DNA from: Carya illinoinensis
Taxonomy: Eukaryota > Streptophyta > Magnoliopsida > Fagales > Juglandaceae
Assembly (NCBI RefSeq): GCF_018687715.1
Contig: NC_056760.1
Location: forward strand, 29,293,001 to 29,357,000
Length of the DNA stretch: 64,000 nt
Direction of reading: 5' to 3'
The translations under genes were made by a program, and so were the position numbers. The notes below the pieces were generated by a model. That model searched no databases. It was not told the origin of the DNA and saw only the letters and a list, made by a program, of their open reading frames with translations. Positions 13,509 through 24,086 of the stretch are shown in pieces; the first letter of the stretch is position 1; each line of letters opens with the position of its first letter.

Positions 13509-15580
13509 GGACTGGATAGATGGGATAAATCTAAAATTATCTAATTTAAGAGACTTCATTTTGAAGAAAAATATATAATTTGTTATATGCATGTAAAAAT
13601 AAAATTTTAAATAATACAACTTATTATCTCCTTTAAATTTCTTATTGTAGTCTTTTATGGAATAATATTCATATCAATTTTTGTAATGATATGTTTTTAA
13701 AAAAATTCTGAATAAAAACTAATAGGCGAATTTTTATAAACTCATCTTTCATTCTAGTATGTAAGTTTGTTTATACAAGTATCATGTCAAATTTGAATAT
13801 TTTGGTACCACATTAAGTATATAATACTACAATTGAGATGTCAAATAAACTTTTTCTTGCTTAATGAATTTTAATGGATAAAAGTTCTTAACTATTTTTT
13901 CATACAAGATATCAACCATAAATAATTATTCTAGTGTTCATATCAGTTTGGGTTTTATTTTAAGAAGTTTAATACTATATAATCAAGACATTTGGGATTC
14001 ATATTAATAAGTTAATTATTCTCATAAATTTAATTTTTGTTTTAAGCTTTTTAAGAATTTAAACATCAAATTGAAAGAATTGTTAGGGCACGGAAATTAA
14101 TTTTGAATGGACCACATCATGATTAATATATGATAAATAGAAATTAAATAAAATTTTGGGCCATATAAGAAAAAATTTGAAAAACATTTCTATTTATATA
14201 TAGATTTTAAAAATTTTTGGAAAGTACATAAGGTTTAAAAAAATTTTGGGAGGGGAAAATTGTGAATTATAATTTTTTTTTTTTTTGGAGGGGAATGGCC
14301 CACCATGGTATAAGTGGTTCCGCCACTAGGTCAGGCCGGGCTAGACGGAGGGCGGGTAGTGGAGTCCCACCGCGACCCCCACTCCATAGTTCCACTAGAG
14401 AAGAACTTAGTAGTACATTTGAATATTTTTAAGGAAAGATTCAACCTAGCACATTTAAACATTTTTAGGGAAAAGATTCAACGTGGAGACTTATGAGGCC
14501 CTTTCTATGGCAGAGAAACTATTAGGATGGAAATGTTATATCTATCGCAATTGCAATCCTGAGCTAGCGTTTTGAGATTCAACATTTATACGGCTAACAT
14601 TTTTTAGTTCATGACCCTCTATATCTTCCAATAAAATAAAAAATTTTCCATAATACAAGGGAGATAAGAGTGTAATATATAGGGTTACTTTTATTTAAAC
14701 AATTAAAAATTAAAAAAGAAAAAGAAAACTCCAAGCCAACTAGACACAATAGATCTTGCTTGAAGTTGATGAAGTTTAGCTTTGCGCGATCACATTAGGA
14801 GAACCTAACTTCTCTTCACAATCACTCTAGGAGAATTTAGAAAGCTATATATGGAATTCATAGCAAGATGATACAGCATCTATTCAAGATGAGTTATTCT
14901 ATGTAATGTACTGCATTCTCATCCCACTTTCATCCTATTTCATCCTATTATGTTGATGTGATATTACTTATCAACTATTAGATCAACTCCTGCTTTTTAA
15001 GATGACAAGGTCAAGAATGTATTAATGATACGACATCATCACGGTAGGATAAGAGTGGGTGAGGCTGCAGCATATAGGATATTCCAAGGAAATGTTATAT
15101 GCTACATTCATATCCTAATTTCATCCCACTTTATAAATGTAGCACTTCCCATCACTCTTGGATCATCTGATAATTTTTTAAAAAGAATAATTCAAATGTT
15201 GATAAGCAATCAACCTAATCATAGTTGGATAAATGTGGGATGGTCGAGGAGCCTATAGAATTTTCCTTAAATAAAGATCATGCATCTCTGAGAATTATTT
15301 AAGAACTTTAGCTTTATAGAATTAAGCACGTATTTTTCTTGGTTGCATGCAGCATGCAGATATGGTAATGATAGCAATGATTGGATTAGCTATCTTACTA
15401 GCAGTAATTCCATTGAAGTTCCTTCTTATGGTGACCACGTTGTGTTTCTTCTCAATGACATCAAAGCTAGGGAAGCGCACGGGAAGCTGTCAAGATCAAG
15501 GGAGCAGACGGCTGAAAGAATGGTGGGATTCGATTCCAGTTATCCCTGTCCGGGTTGTAGACAGCCCTACTTGCAGCTAA
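7880..15580 (+). CDS. DUF639 family membrane protein, 10 exons, 683 aa
   Basis: Exons 7880-7947, 8039-8294, 9621-9722, 9976-10145, 10718-10851, 10950-11127, 11554-12112, 12462-12574, 12658-12901 and 15353-15580 join in one frame. All borders are GT/AG and the sum is 2052 nt with a TAA stop. The product starts MMENAKLKHLSTAANDVVRR; an ATG one codon later is equally possible. It matches the plant DUF639 family (Arabidopsis At1g48840/At3g18350 type, about 690 aa) in length and in blocks such as GVITYEDAFKIDLS, VRPACTGPWGAPLFDKAVVY and PSKYRVECRTQAWEIHARTI-like sequence in exon 7. Hydrophobic stretches near residues 505-545 and 612-645 suggest a membrane-anchored C-terminus. The function of the family is not known to me. 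Intron 9 (12902-15352) is enlarged by repeats; other introns are ordinary. No breaks were seen, so the gene looks functional. Confidence 0.9.
8309..8331. repeat. (CT)n microsatellite in DUF639 intron 2
   Basis: About 11 CT units, beginning 14 bp after the exon 2 donor site. Confidence 0.9.
8451..8650. mobile_element. AT-rich MITE, copy 1 (Tourist-like family), in DUF639 intron 2
   Basis: Shares the body 'gaataaaatattattata...tattatttttattttaaaatttaaaaaa' with the elements at 18330-18712 and 29002-29204, in the same order. The ends are GCCTCGTCTGGTT on the left and AACCAGAAC on the right, so TCTGGTT is inverted at the two ends. No transposase frame. The ends are less sharp than in copy 2. Confidence 0.65.
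13471..13505. repeat. (TA)n microsatellite
   Basis: About 16 TA units after a short TATG/TGTG-rich lead-in, in DUF639 intron 9. Confidence 0.9.
14890..15260. repeat. pair of diverged direct repeat units, possibly MITE-derived
   Basis: Two units of about 180 bp resemble each other in order: 'ctcatcccactttcatcc ... cttatcaactattagatcaact ... ggataagagtgggtgagg' and 'aatttcatcccactttat ... cccatcactcttggatcatct ... ggataaatgtgggatggt'. Each begins and ends with complementary ATCCCACTT / AGTGGGAT-type motifs, which suggests a non-autonomous DNA element that was duplicated in tandem. Class uncertain. Confidence 0.45.
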
Positions 15581-16974
15581 GCTTATTCTTATTTCATTGA
15601 TTTTTAGATCGATCTTGTGCTTGTTTGTAATATATACAGTACCTTCTCCCTCATGTCGACGGCTCTCAATGCTTGCATTAGCAGTTATGACTCATGGAAT
15701 ATGCAATATATCATGGGAAAAGGAATAATCAGTTCATGGATACTGCAGAGACTAAAATGTATCCCTCAATCGTCTCTAGTTTTTGTAAAAAGATGAGATA
15801 AGACTGACTTTGAAAAAAATATTTCTTCTTTGTTTTTGGGTGTAATTAACTCATCTTCTGGCATTTTTCTATTTCATGGTTTTGTGTAGTCCTTCTATTT
15901 CATGGTGGAAAAGGCTGTGTTCAATTTGTTTTTTGCCCATAACTCATAAGCACCCGATTGACTGTAAAACACAATAATAAAAAGGAAAATGCTGTTATCG
16001 AGAATGATGATCTAACGTTTTGGAGAGGGGGAACGCTTCTAAACAACCCATCTGATTTTATAGGAAAGCCAGCCCTTCAACCCAAGTGCGACACGTAAGT
16101 AATTGTGGAATTAACACTATAGACCAAAACACAGGAGAGAAAATAAAAAGAGGATAAATCGTGTACTTCAATCCAAATGCTTCACACTGAAACCAAAGGA
16201 GCTCCAAGCCAAAGCTGCACTCTGAAAGCAGCCAGCAAATGGAAGTGTTAGAGAAATCACTCCGAACCAGCAAGCAAACCCACTACGGTTGTTGTCGTCG
16301 CACAATGATTTGATTTTTTTCACATTTGAATTTGATTTTTTTTTCCTTGCTTGTTGCCTCTTTCATTCACATAGTAGCAAGTGTTTGTGAAAAAAATCAG
16401 TTGGGATGGAGTGGGGTGCTGTCGACTTTCAGTTGGGTTGAATGCAAGCTGTTGGGTGTGGCTTTGAATAGAATCGGGTGTGGCTTTGAATATGAAGAAA
16501 GGGGTTTAGGCATAAAAAGGTGTTGTGTTCAGATGTAGTGAGATGCATGGTTATTATGCAAACACGTCACGTTCGGATTAGAGGGCTGATTTTCTGAGAT
16601 AACCAGGTAAGCTGGTTATAAGATTTTTTGTTTGGGGAGACATTGCACTTGTGTCTGATGAACATTTCCTCTTATCAACTAAAGATATATGGTGTTCAAA
16701 TAGCGTAGCAATCAAATAATTGTATTGTTTGCAACATACTAATAACATTAATTATGAAAAATGATATTTGCAGAACTAGAATATGCAAATCTCGCGTACT
16801 CTTTTTGAAAAAAGTAAGTGAATATAGGACTCGCATGAAAATGAGTTATGGACAAAAAGATTACGCAGGACTTGCATATCATAGGATTGTATGTAGTATT
16901 ACTTTAACATTATAGAGTAATATCGTTGAACATAAACTTACTAGTGTATATATGTTTTGATCCAGAGTAAATCC
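15581..16974. other. 3' flank of the DUF639 gene, no further gene seen
   Basis: Contains the 3' UTR of the preceding gene and unique AT-rich sequence. Short open frames on both strands near 16058-16538 show no family resemblance. The T-rich motif 'tttgattttttttc' occurs twice near 16310-16345. Confidence 0.4.
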
Positions 16975-17643
16975 TAGGGGGCATCGCCCCCTGCCATCTC
17001 TTGCCCACTGCACCTAGGCTAGGCTTAAGCCCAACTCAAAATTTATATATGTATATATAATTATATATATATATATATATTCACAGAGATATATATACAC
17101 AAATCTTTGTTATCAAAATGTCATTTTGATAATTTTTTTTTTTAAATAATTTCGAATTGGTGTCGTTTTGGGAGTTAACCCTAACTCCTCCCCTTCCTGT
17201 GCAATCTCTTCTCTTCTCTCTTCCTCCTCTCTCTCTCTTTCTCTCTTCTCTAGTCTCTCACTCTCAGAGGCAAGCCTCTCTCGCCTCTCCCTCTCATCTT
17301 GCATGCCGATTTGTTTTTTGTTGTTTGCCAAAGAGTTTTTTAGTAGTTTAGGATCCTTTTTATTGTAAACTTATTGTGTTCTTTGTCATGGAATGTAGAT
17401 TTGTATTTTGTTATGTATTTTTTATAATTTTGTTGTGAATTTGTATTTTTTTTCACAATCGTGAGTAGTGGTGGCACGGACCCAGCCGAAAGGGGGGGTG
17501 GGTGGGTGGGGAACTGACCAATAGTCTGCCCCCGCCCCCTAGCACCAGTACAGTGGGCTCCACCCTTGGTGTGAGGGGGCAAATTCGAAATAGACAAACC
17601 CCACCCTTTGCCCGCGCAGGGCGGGCACCGCCCTAGTAAATCC
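16967..17643. repeat. 8-bp target-site duplication GTAAATCC flanking the hAT-like MITE
   Basis: GTAAATCC occurs at 16967-16974 and again at 17636-17643, exactly at the two borders of the inserted element. Eight bp is the hallmark length of hAT transposition. Confidence 0.85.
16975..17635. mobile_element. hAT-like non-autonomous DNA transposon (MITE), 661 bp
   Basis: The left end reads TAGGGGGCATCGCCCCC and the reverse complement of the right end reads TAGGGCGGTGCCCGCCC, an imperfect inverted repeat with the same TAGGG terminus. It is flanked by a perfect 8-bp duplication. The interior holds a TA-rich run, a CT-rich tract near 17210-17300 and G/C-rich ends; no transposase is encoded. Open frames at 17113-17368 and 17340-17669 are low-complexity readings of the interior. 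The superfamily follows from the duplication length and is a strong inference. Confidence 0.8.
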
Positions 17644-18171
17644 ATATGGTGCTTCTTATTTTGAGACAATTGTGTTTGCTCATAATTAGTAGATCATATA
17701 AATTGCAATGTTTTTTAAGTACCATGCTTCATGATTTTGGGGCATGGATTGTCCTTGCTCACTATTAGTAGACAACATAGATTGTCATGTTTCTAGGTAT
17801 TGTGTGTGGCACGAATCATTGATGTTTGTTTGCAAGGTGTTAGAAGTTAGAACAATTCATTTTTGTTTTTTCCTTGAGATAATAAGCTACACCCACTTTT
17901 TCTATTCCCAGGATCTCGACAAGTCATCTCTATATGCTAATATTCTAAATAATAACATATCAAAATGTCTTTATATACTAACGCAAAGGGAAAATGCCTA
18001 AATAATAATAATAATAATAAATTAAAGATGACAAAGAACTTCAAAAGAATAATAAAGCAACTAGAAAAACAGGCAAATTGTAATAATAAGATATTTCTAT
18101 CTCAATATCTAATCACAATAAGCCTTTATATAAATGAAACAACTTATTCAAGACAAGAACTATAACCTAAC
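17644..18171. other. intergenic AT-rich stretch
   Basis: No gene recognised. A short (AAT)n microsatellite lies at 18001-18020. Confidence 0.4.
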
Positions 18172-19070
18172 TGTAACAATCCCTTCCTAGGAATAGAATG
18201 GACCGCTACATTTCATAACCTATCAATTTCACTTAGGAAATTTGAATATTTAATAATTTTTACGGAAGGAAATTTCCTGATAATTTAGCACTTTGGTAGC
18301 ACAAAATACACTATATTTATAAAAATTTAGGCCTCATTGGGATATTGAGATGAGATAAGATAGAAAATTTATGAATAATAGTGAAATAGTTTGTGAATAG
18401 TAGTGAAATTGTATGAATTAAGATGTTTTATGAGATTTTGAGAAATGAGAGAGAACAAGTTGAATACAAATATTATAATAAAATTGAAATATTGTTAGAA
18501 TATAATTTTTTTTTAGATTTAAAAAAGTTGAATTGTTTTTTGTGTTTTATTTGAAAGTTTGGAGAAATTGAAATGAAGATGTAATAATCAGATAAAAATG
18601 TTGAAGATTTAAAATTGAAAAGTGTTTGTATTTGTAGTATTTGAATGTTGAGATGAGATGTGATAAGATTAGATCAGATGGAATGTGACTATCTTGCCAT
18701 CCAAACATGGCCTTAGCCTCAATTGCTACAAGTGCTCAAAAGTATTAACTTTGTATCAAAAATCCTCTATATTTACAAAACGTTTCCAATATAGCTAAAC
18801 TTCAACAAAATAGACCCAACACCCTACAATCTTAAGCATTGTCTCTCCTCCTAGAGTTGTGTCTTATTCCAAAGCCTCATCCTCATCCTCAATTACTTGG
18901 AACATTTAAAGCATTTAACACAAAAATGAATTTAATACTCGGTAAGCACACACCATATAATTAAAAATATATTGCTTCGCATAGTCATTTTCTTTTAAAA
19001 GCCAATCAATTCTACAACATTACCAAACATACAGCTGAATTATACTTATTTTGTTTTCACTTTCATTGGC
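18172..19070 (+). repeat. left arm of an old LTR-like repeat, later split by a MITE and a copia element
   Basis: Starts TGTAACAATCCC, and several blocks match in order the LTR-like repeat at 61630 onward. Examples are 'aaaaatgaatttaatactcg / gtaagca / catataattaaaaatata' (18925-18970) against 61950-62005, and CTTTCATTGGC (about 19060-19070) against 62162-62172. It is broken at 18330 by a Tourist-like MITE. Clearly older than both insertions. Confidence 0.6.
18330..18712. mobile_element. Tourist-like (PIF/Harbinger) MITE, copy 2, 383 bp
   Basis: The left end is GGCCTCATTGGGATATT and the reverse complement of the right end is GGCCATGTTTGGATGG, the usual GGCC-T/A-TGTTTGG-like terminus of Tourist elements. 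It is flanked by the 3-bp duplication TTA (18327-18329 and 18713-18715), the PIF/Harbinger signature. No coding capacity. The inner AT-rich core matches the copies at 8451 and 29002. Confidence 0.8.
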
Positions 19071-19366
19071 TGGTTTTTAAGGAAGAAAACCATGGCTTGA
19101 GTACCTCCAGTACGTACACAAGGAAAGACCTGTTGCCCGCTGCTCAATGCTCTGCTTAGTACTCACCAGCTGGAAGAATATTAAGAAGAAATATAGAACA
19201 ATGACGTGGCTGAATATTATTGTAACACTTGTTTGAAATTGCCCTATAAATACCTCTACACTATAGTGAAACAATGAATGAGAAAAGATGAGATTTTAGA
19301 CGGAAATACAAAACTGCTCTCTTCTAGACATTTTATCAAACATTTGTAGTGGTCACTAGAGCCTGT
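19071..19366 (+). repeat. 5' LTR of the copia element
   Basis: Matches 23794-24086 over its whole length. It contains the promoter motif CCCTATAAATACC near 19240 and a region resembling TGGTATCAGAGCC at its inner end (TGGTCACTAGAGCC, about 19350), probably the tRNA-iMet primer site. The outer edge is uncertain by a few bp because the first bases differ between the two LTRs. Confidence 0.85.
19240..19256 (+). promoter_or_regulatory. TATA box of the copia 5' LTR
   Basis: CCCTATAAATACC is kept in both LTRs (second copy near 23963), in the expected middle part of the LTR. Confidence 0.6.
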
Positions 19367-19436
19367 TAAAGGCCAACGCCTTCAGCTTTCCTGTGTTTCC
19401 TTTCTTTTTCTTTTTTTGGTTCTTGATCGTCTTCCA

Positions 19437-20308
19437 TGGCATCTCCAGACCCAACACAGACACTCCCACCCCTACCTCAAGTGTTTGTAATATCAACTCC
19501 CCCAATATCGCCATTGTTACGGCAGCCAACCATTCTATTACTATCAAACTTTCCAGTGATAATTATCCCATTTGGAAAGCTCATATAGTACCTCACCTAG
19601 TAGGACATCAACTTTTCTCATATGTTGATGGTTTTTCTCCCCCCCCCCCCCCCTCTCTCCTGCAACCATTAATGGCTTTGTGAACCCTAAACATCGTCGA
19701 TGGGTGCTTCAAGACCAATTAATTGTTTCTGCCTTGAACATCTCTCTCTATGCTATGGTTCTTTCTCAAGTTCTTCAGTGTCGCAACTCACATGATATAT
19801 GGTCGGCACTTGAAAAAATTTATGCTACCCAATCCTCAGCTCACATTCTTCAAACCCATTTTTCACTAGCTACTTTGAAGAAGGGTTCTGAATTGATTAC
19901 CGATTACTACCATAAAGCCCAATCTCTCTCGGCTTCTCTTAGTGCCTCTGGAGAATCTTTGTCTCAAGCTCAGTTTATTGTTTACCTTCTAGCCAGATTG
20001 GGGACTGAATATGAATCTGTCATCTCCTCAATCACCACTCGGCCCGAGCCTCTCATCGCCCACCAGATCTTTAGTTACCTCATAAACCATGAAGCTCGTT
20101 TAGTTAATCAGAATCAATCCCTACTTTCTCTTAGTCCCATTTCTGCAAATGCTACATCTCGGGCTTTCATATCCTCTGGTGCACCTCAAAGAGGCAGAAA
20201 CTCATCCTTTCGTGGGGGAAGATGTGGTAGAGGCCATGGGCCTCCTTCGGCCCAGTCCACTCAATCGGGCCTCTTTCCTCATCTTGACTCTACTAAGCCC
20301 TTGTGTTA
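19437..20308 (+). pseudogene. copia gag
   Basis: Starts ATGGCATCTCC, then shifts frame. The readable parts include ITIKLSSDNYPIWKAHIVPH and the UBN2-type gag block IWSALEKIYATQSSAHILQ. Frames change near 19500 and at a 15-base C run (19639-19653). The stretch 19680-20309 is open for 209 codons and ends in an Arg/Gly-rich part; a stop precedes the zinc knuckle. Confidence 0.8.
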
Positions 20309-20309
20309 A

Positions 20310-20900
20310 ATCTGTCATAAAGTGGGCCATACGGCTGTCACTTGCTACCATCGTCTAAATTAGTCCTACCAAGCTCCCCCACCTCCCTCTTTAACAGCCA
20401 ATTTCACTTCTCTACCATCCCATGGATCCTCCTCAAATTATTGATTTCCTGATACAGCTACCACGAATCATTTCACATTAGATTTTGCAAATCTCAACTT
20501 AAATTCTATGCCTTATCAGGGCCCTGAGCAAGTTAGCATTGGAGATGGCACAAGTTTACCTATACAAAACACTGGCTCGGCTTACTTCACCACTCATTCC
20601 GGCAAATATCTTCTTAACCAATTTCTACATGTTCCTTTCATTACAAAAAATTTGCTCTCTGTTCGTCAATTATATATTGATAATCATGTATATTTTGAGT
20701 TTTATTCTTCTTGTTTTCTTGTGAAAGATTTACAAACCAAGGAGGTGCTGCTTCAAGGACCAGTTAAAAATGGGCTCTATGTCCTCCCCATGCCTACCAC
20801 CACCCCATCATCACAACCAACTTCTTGTGCTCTTCTTGGTGAACGTACTTCTATTCAACACTAGCATGCCCACCTTGGTCACCCATCCTCTCGAATCACA
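20310..20900 (+). pseudogene. copia protease and start of integrase
   Basis: Contains FPDTATTNHFT, a decayed copy of the D-T/S-G-A-T-x-H protease site, then LLNQFLHVPFITKNLLSVRQL, the well-conserved copia block after the protease, and HLGHPSSRI, the integrase zinc-binding His pair. Stops occur before the protease site and after residue QH near 20862. Confidence 0.75.
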
Positions 20901-20903
20901 GCT

Positions 20904-21755
20904 TTGACGCTTTGGCGTTTTCAACTTCCCGTAGAAAATAAGATAGTTACATCCATATGCTTAGCTTGTTCACAAGCTAAAGCTCATACTTTACCCCACC
21001 TGTCATCTCCCTCTAGGTCTCATAAACCTTTTCAACTACTTTGTTTAGACGTTTGGGGACCTACACCTATGCTCTCCTCAAACGGTTGTCGTTTTTACTT
21101 TTCCATTGTAGATGACTTTTCCAAAATTATTTGGTTATTTCCTCTTCAAACAAAGTCCAATGTTTCCACTATATTTGTTACTTTCTTACGCTATGTTTCA
21201 AATACCTTTTCCACTAATGTCATTTCGGTGCAATCTAATTGGGGTGGCAAATTTTGTCCTCTTACTCAGGTTCTTACTTCTTATGGCATTTCTCATCATC
21301 TTACATGCCCTTATTCACATGCCCAAAATGGCACTGTTGAACAAAATCATAGACATATAGTTGAAACTAGGCTCTCATTACTTGCATATGCCTCCATTCC
21401 ACATAAATACTGGTTTGAGGCTTTTCAAACATTTGTGTATTTAATAAACCGAATGCCTACATCAATTCTTGGTGATAAGTCACCCTTTGAAATTTTATTA
21501 AAAAAAATCCCGATTACAAATTCTTACATGTGTTTGGTGTGGCTTGTTGGCCTAATCTTTGACCCTTCAATCGCTACAAAATGGACTTCCATTCACAACT
21601 CTGTATTTTTATGGGTTATAGCCAAGATCATAAGGGCTATCGTTGTCTTCATTTGCCTACAGGCTGCACTTATATCTCCCGAGATGTTGTCTTTGATGAA
21701 ACACTTCACCCCTTTCTCTCTCTCAAGCCCATTTGAACTCTTCTCTCATTTCTAG
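20904..21755 (+). pseudogene. copia integrase core
   Basis: Open for 283 codons. Begins with the C-x2-C half of the zinc finger (CLACSQAKAH), then LLCLDVWGPTPMLSSNGCRF with the first catalytic Asp and NGTVEQNHRHIVETR with the catalytic Glu region. The middle catalytic site reads VQSNWGGKF where active copies have S-D, so the second Asp is replaced by Asn. This predicts a dead integrase. Confidence 0.85.
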
Positions 21756-22259
21756 TACACTTTCTCCTAGCCCAAGTGCATCTCAGCCCAACCCGGCCCA
21801 ATCCACCTCCTTAAACCTGCCAGACTCTCTACCCGTCCAACCTATATCAGTCACGCCACATAACCTAAATACAACTCAGCCCTTAAGCCCGATAGAATCA
21901 TCTCCATCCGTTCTACCCATCTCTCTCACACAGACTAGCCCAACTGCGTCTACATCCAACCCGGCCCAATACACACTTCAGCCAAATACTCTTCCTTCTG
22001 AAAACCCGAACACTAACACGCAGCTTCCAAACCCATCTTCTTCCCAATCTTCAAACCCTAACCCCAGCAATCAATCGGTGCCTCCATCCCTTCCTTCTTC
22101 TTCATTAATCGACGCCTCTATCTCTCATCACCCTATGAGCCAAAACACAAATCGTTTGCCCTTTCATCCGAACCGACAACACCATATAGTGGCCATCCAA
22201 ACCATCTCTCTCACTCACCTTGTCTTCTATTGTCATTCCAGAAGAACTTTTAAACTTCA

Positions 22260-23500
22260 CTAAAGCCTCTGGGTTTCCGGAATGGAGATCAACAATGACT
22301 AACGAATTTGTTGCTCTTCTCCAAAACTGAACATGGGACCTTGTCCATTTCTCTCATTCTCGCAACATTTTAGGATCAAAATGGGTCCTAAAATCCAAGC
22401 AACTGGCTAATGGTTCTCTTGAATGCCGCAAGGCTCACCTTGTGGTCAAGGGATTTCACCAACATCCCGAACTTGTTTAAGGTGAAATTTTTAGTCCGGT
22501 TGTAAAACATGTCACCATCCGTCTCATCATTTCCCTTGCTGTCACTCACAAATGGCATCTATACCAACTGGACATTCAGAATGCATTCTTACATGGTGAC
22601 CCTGAAGACGATGTGTACATGTAGCAACCTCTGGGGTTTGTCAATCCGGATCTCCCTCAACATGTCTATAAGTTGAAGAAGTTTATCTATGGCTTGAAAC
22701 AAGCCCTTCGGGCTTGGTTTTCCAAGCTCACAGATCGATTACTTCATTTCGGTTTCACTAGCTCTAAGTTTGATAGTTCATTGTTTATTTTTAGAAATAA
22801 TTCTGATTGTGTTTATATGTTGATATATGTCGATGACATTGCTGTTAGGGGTTCAAATTCTGCTTTAATAACTCAGTTTATTAATGCTCTGTGTGCTTAC
22901 TTTCCAGTGAAGGATCTTGGATCCTTACACTATTTTTTGGGCATAAAAGTTTTACATACTAACTTTGGTATTTTTCTTTCTCAATCTAAATACATGTCTA
23001 ACCTTCTTCTTAAAACCAACATGCATCAATCTAAATCAGTGTCAACCCCCCTCTTGGCCTTTGAAAAATTGACCAACTTGGATGGACCAACATTTGAGGA
23101 TCCTCACATGTATCGTAGTATTGTAGGTAGTCTGCAATATTTGACCTTCACCAGGCTCGATATTGCATTTGCCGTCAATAAAGTGTGTCAATTCGTGCAT
23201 TATCCACGGCTGCCTCACTGGCAAGCCATCAAACGCATACTTTGATATCTCAATTCCACTAAATAGCTTGGTCTCCATTTCTGTATGCACTCACCCATTA
23301 AGTTGTGTACCATCTCTGATGTTGATTGGGCCGGGTGTCCTGATGACCGTAAATCTACTGATGGGTTTTGCATCTATCTTGGAGCTCACTTGATCTCTTG
23401 GGGGTCTAAGAAACAACCCACGATAGCTCGGCCTTCCATTGAAGTTGAGTATAAAGCTGTGGCCAATGCTACTTGTGAAGTCTTATGGCTTTAATCTCTC
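22260..23500 (+). pseudogene. copia reverse transcriptase and RNase H
   Basis: Open pieces include LKKFIYGLKQALRAWFSKL, the catalytic box MLIYVDDIAV (intact YVDD, about 22828), LGSLHYFLGIKV, and RNase H DVDWAGCPDDRKSTDGFCIYL with SWGSKKQPTIARPSIEVEYKA. Stops at 22621 (inside the VYMxQPxGF block), about 23245 and 23492 interrupt it. Confidence 0.9.
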
Positions 23501-23793
23501 ATACAAGAACTTGGGATTTTTCTAGTTGAAGCACCCACGCCATGGTGTAATAATTTAGGAGCCACTTATCTCTATGTAAACCCTGTGTTACATGCTCGCA
23601 CTAAGCATGTGGAACTCGATTATCATTTTATCCAAAAGAGGGTGGCTGCCAAAACACTTCAAGTCTCCTGTATTTCAAGTAAAGATCAACTCGCTGACAT
23701 CTTTACTAAATCCTTGTCCTCTGCTTGTTAATCACAACTCTGATCAAGCCTCACTCTCACTCTCACTCAAGTGCCGCTTGAATCGTGGGAGGA

Positions 23794-24086
23794 TGTTAAA
23801 GAAGAAAACCATGGCTTGAATACCTCCAGTATGCACACAAGGAAAGACCTGTTGCCCGCTGCTCAATGCTCTGCTTTGTACTCACCAGCTGGAAGAATAT
23901 TCAAGAAGAAATATAGAACAATGACGTGGTTGAATCTTATTGTAACACTTTTTTGAAATTGCCCTATAAATACCTATACACTGTAGTGAAATAATGAATG
24001 AGAAAAGATGAGATTTTACATGAAAATACAAAACTGCTCTCTTCTAGACATTATCAAACACTTGGTGTGGTCACTAGAACCGTTCT
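23794..24086 (+). repeat. 3' LTR of the copia element
   Basis: Starts TGTTAAAGAAG straight after the purine-rich tract GTGGGAGGA, which is the plus-strand primer. Matches the 5' LTR with about 20 differences. The similarity between LTRs ends near CACTAGAACC. Confidence 0.85.

Larger units (their letters stand above)
12902..15352. other. enlarged intron 9 of the DUF639 gene with repeat debris
   Basis: Most DUF639 introns here are 70-1330 bp; this one is 2451 bp. It holds GC-rich islands near 13280-13400 and 14290-14400 that differ sharply from their AT-rich surroundings, a (TA)n run, and a related pair of units at about 14890-15260. These look like old TE insertions. No coding remnants are recognisable. 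Confidence 0.6.
19071..24086 (+). mobile_element. Ty1/copia LTR retrotransposon, nearly complete but decayed
   Basis: Two LTRs of about 295 bp flank gag, protease, integrase, RT and RNase H in the copia order (integrase before RT), plus strand. The LTRs differ at roughly 20 positions by eye, so this is neither a very recent nor a very old insertion. The reading frame is broken by several stops and shifts, so it cannot move by itself. The flanks on both sides match adjoining parts of the repeat at 61630-64000, showing that it landed inside an older LTR-like repeat. Confidence 0.9.

Noticed and set aside
17113..17368. Ser/Leu-rich and Glu/Arg-rich open frames on opposite strands
   Set aside because: Both come from the CT-rich tract inside the hAT-like MITE.
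21733..22263. 176-codon Ser/Pro-rich open frame that might be taken as a separate secreted or structural protein gene
   Set aside because: It lies between copia integrase and RT, where a low-complexity Ser/Pro linker is usual.
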